Source of the DNA: Alphaproteobacteria bacterium
GTDB lineage: Bacteria > Pseudomonadota > Alphaproteobacteria > Bin95
Length of the DNA: 32,218 nt
Assembly: GCA_022821735.1 (NCBI GenBank)
Contig: JAJECZ010000129.1
Span: 1 to 32,218, forward strand
Direction: 5' to 3'
Under the pieces are notes generated by a model. It was not told the DNA's origin. It saw only the letters and a list, made by a program, of their open reading frames with translations, and searched no databases. This document shows positions 25,328 through 32,218 of this stretch, piece after piece; positions within the stretch are counted from its first letter, which is position 1, and each line of letters opens with the position of its first letter. A program made the translations under genes and the position numbers.

Positions 25328-26557
25328 TTAGTCGGCGGCAGCTTGCGCTGCTGCGCGGGTTCGGCCCTTGCGTGCGCCGTCGATGATCGCGCCCGAGGAC
25401 GCCATGCCGTCGATGTCCCGGTCGCTGTAGCCAAATTCGCGGAGCACGGCGCGGCTGTGGGCTCCAAGGTCCGGCGCGGTCGCAAGGAAGCTTCCTTCCG
25501 GAGCCGTCTCGATGGCGGGCACGACATGCATCGGCACCCGCCCGACCGCATCGTGCTCCTGCCAGGCGACGGCCTCGTTATGGAGCACCTGCGGTTCCCG
25601 GAAATAGTCGCCGAAATCGTTGACTGGCCCGGCAATGATGTCCGCCTCGCCGAGGAGCCTGACCCACTCCGCCGTGGGCCGCTCCCTTACCAGCGGGCGC
25701 AGCAGCGCGAGCAAGGCAGCCTCGTGCTCGATCCGGGCTTCGTAGGTCGCAAAACGCGGGTCCCGTGCGAACTCCGGCCGGTCCACGAGGCTGCAAAGCG
25801 CCTCGAAATGCTTCTCGCGACGGGCATTGATATTCACGTAGCCGTCTGCGCTCTCGAATGTCCCGACAGGAACGCCGACCACCTGGGGCACAGGGCCTTC
25901 GAGATGGTATTCGATCATCTTCGCGGCCATGAAGGCGCCGGCGGACTGCTGAAGACTCATGTCTATGTAGCGGCCGGGTGCGCCCCGGACGGCGCGGGCA
26001 TACAGAGCCGTCGAGACCGCCTGGAAGGCATAGAGGCCGGTCATCACGTCGATGGCGATCATGCCGACCCGCTGCGGCAGCCCATCCTTGTCCCGGTTCA
26101 TTGACATCATGCCGGTCACCGCCTGGGCTATCGAGTCTGTCAGCGGCCGGTCGCTCCACGGTCCCGTCTGGCCGTAGCCCGTCACGGACAGGTAGATGAC
26201 ATCCGGATTGACGGCCCGTACGCTCTCATAGCCGAGGCCGAACCGCGCGGTAACGCCCGGCCGGAATGCCTCCAGAACCACATCCGCGGCTGCCGCAATC
26301 TTCGCTGCCGCGTCCCTCGCTTCCTGCTGTTTCAGGTCAAGGGCGAGCGAGCGCTTGCCTCGATTGACCTGAAGGAAAAAGGCGGAGTAGGGTCCGTGCC
26401 GCTTGCCGATACCCCGTCCCCAGTCGCCGCCGGGCGGTTCGATCTTGATGACATCGGCGCCGTGCTGAGCCAGAAGAAAGGCGCAATGAGGCCCTGCGAC
26501 GCCCTGCGTCAGGTCGCAAACGCGAAGGCCGGCAAAGGCGCGGTGGTCGGTCGTCAT
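25328..26557 (-). CDS. CaiB/BaiF family III CoA-transferase (second paralogue)
   Basis: 409 aa; MTTDHRAFAGLRVCDLTQGVAGPHCAFLLAQHGADVIKIEPPGGDWGRGIGKRHGPYSAFFLQVNRGKRSLALDLKQQEARDAAAKIAAAADVVLEAFRPGVTARFGLGYESVRAVNPDVIYLSVTGYGQTGPWSDRPLTDSIAQAVTG. Confidence 0.92.
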   Translation of the reverse strand: MTTDHRAFAGLRVCDLTQGVAGPHCAFLLAQHGADVIKIEPPGGDWGRGIGKRHGPYSAFFLQVNRGKRSLALDLKQQEARDAAAKIAAAADVVLEAFRPGVTARFGLGYESVRAVNPDVIYLSVTGYGQTGPWSDRPLTDSIAQAVTGMMSMNRDKDGLPQRVGMIAIDVMTGLYAFQAVSTALYARAVRGAPGRYIDMSLQQSAGAFMAAKMIEYHLEGPVPQVVGVPVGTFESADGYVNINARREKHFEALCSLVDRPEFARDPRFATYEARIEHEAALLALLRPLVRERPTAEWVRLLGEADIIAGPVNDFGDYFREPQVLHNEAVAWQEHDAVGRVPMHVVPAIETAPEGSFLATAPDLGAHSRAVLREFGYSDRDIDGMASSGAIIDGARKGRTRAAAQAAAD

Positions 26558-27603
26558 TGATGAGCCTCTTGTTCTAGCGCGGCCGTCCACACCGGCCGGC
26601 CCTCGACGGGATATTGCGGATCGTTGTAGCCGGGCGTGGAAGGATGGCCGGGCGCCACAAGGCCGTCTATCAGCGCTTCGTCTTCGGCGGTGAAAGCGCG
26701 GTCCATCGCGCCCAGATAGTCGCGCCACTGCGCCGGCGTCCGGGGACCGCCGATGACCGAGGTGACGAAACGGTTGTTGAGTACCCAGAGAGTTGCAAAC
26801 TGGGAGGCCGTCATGCCGCGCTGCTTTGCGTGGGCAGCAACCTTCGCGGCAATCTCCAGCGATTCGTCCCGGATTTCCGTCTCCCGGATGCGCCGGTCGC
26901 CGCGCGCCGCCCGGCTGCCGGTCTCGGGCTCGGCGCCGGGTCGGTACTTCCCGGTTAGCACGCCGCGCGCGACGGGGCTGTAGGGCACGACGCCGAGGCC
27001 GAACCAGTTGCAGGCCGGCAGGTGCTCGGTCTCCGGCATCCGATTGACCGCATTGTAATAGGGCTGGCTGGCGACCGGGCGCGGCGCTCCGAGGGCGTCC
27101 GCGATCCGGCAGATTTCGGCGACCCTCCAGGACCTGTAGTTCGACACGCCGTAATAGAGCACCTTGCCGGCCCGGATCAGGTCGTCCATCGCCCGCACGG
27201 TCTCCTCGAGCGGCGTGTCGGGGTCTTCCTTGTGCAGGTAGTAGAGGTCGATCCGGTCGGTGCCGAGGCGTTTCAGACTGGCCTCGCAGGCGCGGACCAT
27301 CCACTTCCGCGAGAGGCCGCCCCCATTGGGTCCTTCGCCCATCGGGTTGAAGAGCTTGGTTGCGACGACCCAGCCGTCGCGGTCGCGCGCCACGGCCCGG
27401 CCGACGACTTCCTCCGAGCGTCCCCGGTTATAGCCGTCCGCCGTGTCGACAAAGTTGACGCCGGCGGTCCGGGCGTCCTCGACCATGGCTTCGGCGTCCT
27501 CGGGCGCCGTCGGCCCGCCGAACATCATCGCGCCCAGGCACAGCTTAGAGACCTTGAGGCCGCTCCGCCCGAGATTCCGGTATTCCACTGGGTTTTCCCC
27601 CAT
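26554..27603 (-). CDS. Aldo/keto reductase
   Basis: 349 aa; MGENPVEYRNLGRSGLKVSKLCLGAMMFGGPT...FVDTADGYNRGRSEEVVGRAVARDRDGWVVATKLFNPMGEGPNGGGLSRKWMVRACEASLKRLGTDRIDLYYLHKEDPDTPLEETVRAMDDLIRAGKVLYYGVSNY; ATGA overlap with the downstream gene. Confidence 0.94.
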   Translation of the reverse strand: MGENPVEYRNLGRSGLKVSKLCLGAMMFGGPTAPEDAEAMVEDARTAGVNFVDTADGYNRGRSEEVVGRAVARDRDGWVVATKLFNPMGEGPNGGGLSRKWMVRACEASLKRLGTDRIDLYYLHKEDPDTPLEETVRAMDDLIRAGKVLYYGVSNYRSWRVAEICRIADALGAPRPVASQPYYNAVNRMPETEHLPACNWFGLGVVPYSPVARGVLTGKYRPGAEPETGSRAARGDRRIRETEIRDESLEIAAKVAAHAKQRGMTASQFATLWVLNNRFVTSVIGGPRTPAQWRDYLGAMDRAFTAEDEALIDGLVAPGHPSTPGYNDPQYPVEGRPVWTAALEQEAHQ

Positions 27604-28244
27604 GCTTGCGCGCCTCTATATGGCCGAACCGCTACCGGCGCGGCAAGTATCGGCTGTCGTCGGCGCCGTGCCCGGTTTGCGCGTCGGCACGGTGGCCAAT
27701 AGGATGACCGGCATAACGCTCCGGCTACCGGTTCGGGTGCAAGGGGCGGGCCTCGTGCCGGAGTGGGAGGGGAACCGGGGATGACCGTCGAGCCGCGCGC
27801 CTTCCGGGACACACTAGGGCGGATGCCGACCGGAGTGACCGTGATTACGACCACGGCGCATAACGGGGAAATGCACGGTGTGACGATCGGGTCGTTCAGT
27901 TCCCTGTCGCTTCAGCCGCCACTGGTGCTTTTTTGTCTGGACAAGGATGCCAACTGCCGCCAGGCGTTTCTCGACAGCACTCATTTCGCGGTCAATGTGC
28001 TGGCCGAGAACCAGTCGGGAATTTCCTCGATTTTCGCCACCAAGAATGCGCCTCGTCCGTGGCACGAACTCGACTGGTCCATCGGCGAGGCAAGCGGCGC
28101 GCCGCTGATGGCGGGCGCCGTCGCCCAGATCGAATGCACCACCGAGGCGATCCATGACGGCGGGGACCACGACATCCTGATCGGGCGGGCAAGAACCCTG
28201 GCTACTGACGACGAGGGCCGTCCGTTGATCTTCTTTGCCGGCGG

Positions 28245-29410
<1,166 letters not shown>

Positions 29411-29411
<1 letters not shown>

Positions 29412-29914
29412 CAGAATGGCGGGTTCTGCGCCGCCAGCATGCCGTAAAGCATCGGGATCGACAGCATGGTGTTGGTGCGCGAGAACAGCAGCGCCCGACG
29501 CGCGGCCGGAGGCTTCTGGTCGTCCGGCGCATCCACGATGCCGAGCGCGATCTTCTGGCTGGGCCAGATCACGAACCAGACATTGAAGGCCATGATGAGG
29601 CCGAGCCACATGCCGATGCCGATGAAGGCGCTGACGCTGCTGCCGTCGGCCAGGCCGATGGCAAGCCAGTCGCCGAACGTGCCCTGCATCAGGGCAAGCA
29701 ACAGGCCCCAGAGCACAGTCGAGGCCGCCGACCACCTGAACCAGAACAGTACGGCCGGAGCGATGTGCTTGCCGATGGCGGGTTTCATCTCATCGGGGAT
29801 TTTCGGCATGGTCGGGACCTGCACGAAGTTCAAGTACCAAAGCAGGCCGATCCACATGACGCCGCTCAGCACATGGAACCATCGAACGAGATGGAGAAGG
29901 AATTCATTTTCCAT
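29411..29914 (-). CDS. PuuD-like (urate hydroxylase N-terminal domain-like) integral membrane protein
   Basis: 167 aa; MENEFLLHLVRWFHVLSGVMWIGLLWYLNFVQVPTMPKIPDEMKPAIGKHIAPAVLFWFRWSAASTVLWGLLLAL...MWLGLIMAFNVWFVIWPSQKIALGI; TGATG overlap with queG. Confidence 0.8.
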
Positions 29915-29939
29915 GACGTATCGCCCTCCCTTTCCGCGC

Positions 29940-30035
29940 CTAGCTGCCGATTGCTTGGGCGACGATTATCAGGACGACGGTCAACACGACCCCCAGTCCG
30001 ACCGTCATGTGGAGCGATTCCAAGGGGTTCTTCAT
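29940..30035 (-). CDS. Putative 31-aa single-pass membrane small protein (not in ORF track)
   Basis: Minus-strand ATG at 30035: MKNPLESLHMTVGLGVVLTVVLIIVAQAIGS*, preceded by GGGGAGGAGACGTCG (strong SD at good spacing); one hydrophobic helix; same strand, just upstream of the PuuD-like gene. Confidence 0.65.
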   Translation of the reverse strand: MKNPLESLHMTVGLGVVLTVVLIIVAQAIGS

Positions 30036-30121
30036 CGACGTCTCCTCCCCGCCGGGTTTTCGCGCGATTATAGCAGCGAGCCGGCGTGCGAAAGCAAGCA
30101 GCGTTTACAGCGGAATTCCGG

Positions 30122-30829
30122 ATGGCCGATTCGAATGACGACGCCTATTGCAGGGACCGGGTGGCCCGCTTCGACCCGGACCGCGCCGCCGTCATCGCGT
30201 TCCAGCCGGCGGAAAGCAGGCCCGGCCTCTATGCGCTGCACGCCTTCAACCTCGAAATATCGCATCTCAGGGAGACGGCGGGCGAGCCGGCGCTCGGCGT
30301 CATGCGGCTCCAGTGGTGGCGCGACGCGCTCGACGAGGCCGCTTCGGGTCGGGAACGCCGCCACGCCGTGCTGCAGCCGCTGGCGGCCGCCATACGCAGG
30401 CATGACCTGCCCGCGGCCTATTTCCGGCGCCTTCTGGATGCGCGCGAGGCGGACCTGGACGCATCGCCGCCCGCCGACCTGGCTGCTTATGCGCGCGAGA
30501 CGGGCGGAACCCTGGCGGCGCTTGCGGGACAGGTCGTGAGCGGGCGGCCGGGGAACGAAGACATCGGCGCCGCCTGGGCGCTTGTCGGCTGGCTGCGCGC
30601 GGCCGCCTTCTTTCGCTGGCCATTGCCGGAGGGGGCCGAGCCGCGCGCCATCGTGCGGGAGGCCGCAGCACTGCTGCCGCCCGCTGCCGACCCGTACGGA
30701 CGCGCGCTTGCAGCACTGACGCGCGCTTATATCCGAAAACTCGACCGACTGGACTACGATCTCTCCGATTCGCGCGCGGCCGAACCGTTGCGGCTCAGGG
30801 GCTGGCGCATCGCGTTTGGGAGGGGTTGA
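30122..30829 (+). CDS. Squalene/phytoene synthase family protein (NDUFAF6-like)
   Basis: 235 aa; DDAYCRDRVARFDPDRAAVIAFQPAESRPGLYALHAFNLEISHLRETAGEPALGVMRLQWWRDALDE...YARETGGTLAALAGQVV. Confidence 0.87.
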   Translation: MADSNDDAYCRDRVARFDPDRAAVIAFQPAESRPGLYALHAFNLEISHLRETAGEPALGVMRLQWWRDALDEAASGRERRHAVLQPLAAAIRRHDLPAAYFRRLLDAREADLDASPPADLAAYARETGGTLAALAGQVVSGRPGNEDIGAAWALVGWLRAAAFFRWPLPEGAEPRAIVREAAALLPPAADPYGRALAALTRAYIRKLDRLDYDLSDSRAAEPLRLRGWRIAFGRG

Positions 30830-30832
30830 AGC

Positions 30833-32011
30833 ATGGCGAAGGCAGGCCAGGTCGTATTCTCGCGGATGCAGAGGGTCGTGTGGGGACGGCCCGCTGCGGA
30901 AGTCGTGGCCGAAGAGGCGGGCCGGCTCGGGGCGGAGCGCGTCTTTCTCATCGTGAGCCGGACCCTGAACCGCGAGAGCGATGTCGTCTCGGAGATCGGC
31001 AGGGGGCTCGGGAACCGCGTCGCGGGGTTGTTCGAAGGCATCCCGGCGCATGTCCACCGCGAAACGGTGATCGCGGCGACTCGCGAGGCTTGCGCGGCGA
31101 AGGCGGACCTGATCGTCACCGTCGGCGGCAGTTCCGCGTCCGGCGTCGGCAAGATGGCTCGGCTGGCGCTGGCGCACGGGCTCGAAACCGTGGACGACAT
31201 GGAGCCGTTCCGCACGGTCACAGCACCCGACGGCACAAGAACGAAGCCGGAATTCCGGGGGCCCGACATCGGCCAGGTCGCCGTGCCGACAACGCTTTCG
31301 GGCGGCGAGTACTACCACTACCAGGGGAGCACCGACACGCGCATTCCGGAGAAGCAGGGCTATGAGCACCCGGACATGATCCCGACCTCGGTAGTGCTGG
31401 ACCCCTGGGCCGCGCTGCATACGCCTGAGTGGTTGTGGTTCTCAACCGGCATCCGGGCGGTGGACCATGCGGTCGAAGGGCTCTGCGCGCCCGGCGCCAA
31501 TGCCTATACCGACGGCATGAACCTCCAGGCGCTCAGGCTTCTGGCCCGCTCGCTCGCGGCGTCGAAGGCTGCGCCCGGCGATGTGGATGCGCGGCTGGAA
31601 AGCCAGCTCGGCGCCTGGATGTCGATGGCCGGTGTCACGGCGGGCGTGCGGGTGGGGGCCAGCCACGGAATCGGGCATGTCCTCGGCGGCGCCTGCGACG
31701 TGCCGCACGGCTACACCTCCTGCGTGATGCTGGCTCCGGTGCTGCGCTGGAACCGGCAGGCCGAGGGGGGCGCAGAGCGCCAGCGGGTCGTGTCCGGGGC
31801 GATGGGGCAGCCGGACCGCCCGGCGGCCGACCTCGTGGCCGAGCTGGTCGCTGGCCTGGGTCTGCCGACGCGGCTCGGCGATGTCGGCGTCGGACCGGAC
31901 CGTTTCCCGGAAATCGCCGAGCAGGCGATGCGCGAACCCTTTGTCCATGCCAATCCGCGCCCGGTGCGCAGCGTCGGCGATGTCCTGGAAATTCTGCGCA
32001 GCGCTCTGTAG
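30833..32011 (+). CDS. Iron-containing alcohol dehydrogenase (maleylacetate-reductase-like)
   Basis: 392 aa; VVWGRPAAEVVAEEAGRLGAERVFLIVSRTL...DLIVTVGGSSASGVGKMARLALAHG..VAVPTTLSGGEYYHYQGSTD...FSTGIRAVDHAVEGL...GASHGIGHVLGGACDVPHGYTSCVMLAPVLRWN. Confidence 0.9.
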   Translation: MAKAGQVVFSRMQRVVWGRPAAEVVAEEAGRLGAERVFLIVSRTLNRESDVVSEIGRGLGNRVAGLFEGIPAHVHRETVIAATREACAAKADLIVTVGGSSASGVGKMARLALAHGLETVDDMEPFRTVTAPDGTRTKPEFRGPDIGQVAVPTTLSGGEYYHYQGSTDTRIPEKQGYEHPDMIPTSVVLDPWAALHTPEWLWFSTGIRAVDHAVEGLCAPGANAYTDGMNLQALRLLARSLAASKAAPGDVDARLESQLGAWMSMAGVTAGVRVGASHGIGHVLGGACDVPHGYTSCVMLAPVLRWNRQAEGGAERQRVVSGAMGQPDRPAADLVAELVAGLGLPTRLGDVGVGPDRFPEIAEQAMREPFVHANPRPVRSVGDVLEILRSAL

Positions 32012-32018
32012 CCGGCGC

Positions 32019-32047
32019 TTGACATTCTTCCCATATATTCTATATAT
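32019..32047 (+). promoter_or_regulatory. Strong sigma70-type promoter reading out of the window
   Basis: TTGACA (32019-32024), 16-18 nt spacer, TATATA/TATATG (32041-32048); distinct AT-rich patch in a GC-rich background after the ADH stop. Confidence 0.75.
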
Positions 32048-32068
32048 GTTCTGTCAAATCCCTGACAG
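32032..32068. promoter_or_regulatory. Two operator-like palindromes at and after the -10
   Basis: CATATAT-tct-ATATATG (32032-32048) overlapping the -10, and CTGTCA-aatccc-TGACAG (32051-32068) near the expected start site. Confidence 0.5.
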
Positions 32069-32218
32069 GGCGAAAGGGCCATGACCTGGAGCTGACGGGC
32101 CGGCGCAGCCGCGCAAGCCGCCTTTTCCGGACCTCTGCCGCGAACCCGCCGCCCCGCGGCGACGAGGGGAGAGGCCGGCCCGGCGGCCGGCTGTCGCGGT
32201 CTGCCTGGGCGGCCGGAG

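Noticed and set aside
30068-31420. 450-aa - ORF
   Set aside because: Antisense to the squalene-synthase-like protein and Fe-ADH; both have strong family motifs on +.

Overview
This is a high-GC (probably alphaproteobacterial) chromosomal window. It holds about 31 credible protein genes, one tRNA-Lys(CTT), and several structured intergenic regions. No CRISPR array, transposase, integrase or phage gene was seen. Left part: a truncated creatinase (-), then a diaminopropionate ammonia-lyase / aconitase-X large+small subunit / AMP-ligase run (+), a serine hydrolase and tRNA-Lys (-), and a divergent CoA-transferase versus enoyl-CoA hydratase/VOC/MaoC block. Middle: a GT39-like glycosyltransferase (+) facing a UDP-glucuronate decarboxylase/GT2/GtrA operon (-), then a minus-strand housekeeping run (Suv3-like helicase, S4 protein, ferredoxin, CarD, RpoH-family sigma factor). 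Right: DUF167, a luciferase-like oxidoreductase, pcaG/pcaH with a GMC oxidoreductase, a fused glycine/sarcosine + dimethylglycine N-methyltransferase (glycine-betaine synthesis), a second CaiB CoA-transferase with an aldo/keto reductase, a flavin reductase, QueG, a PuuD-like membrane domain, a likely unannotated 31-aa membrane peptide, a squalene/phytoene-synthase-like protein and an iron-containing alcohol dehydrogenase. The right edge has a strong sigma70-type promoter with two operator-like palindromes. The best candidates for something undescribed are: (i) a three-way-junction structure just downstream of a putative promoter in the long leader of the betaine-synthesis gene; (ii) a UXS-GT2-GtrA-GT39 set suggesting lipid-linked pentose modification of a surface glycan; (iii) mutually exclusive hairpins abutting the rpoH ribosome-binding site; (iv) the 31-aa membrane peptide. 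All family calls come from reading the translations by eye; no database search was run.
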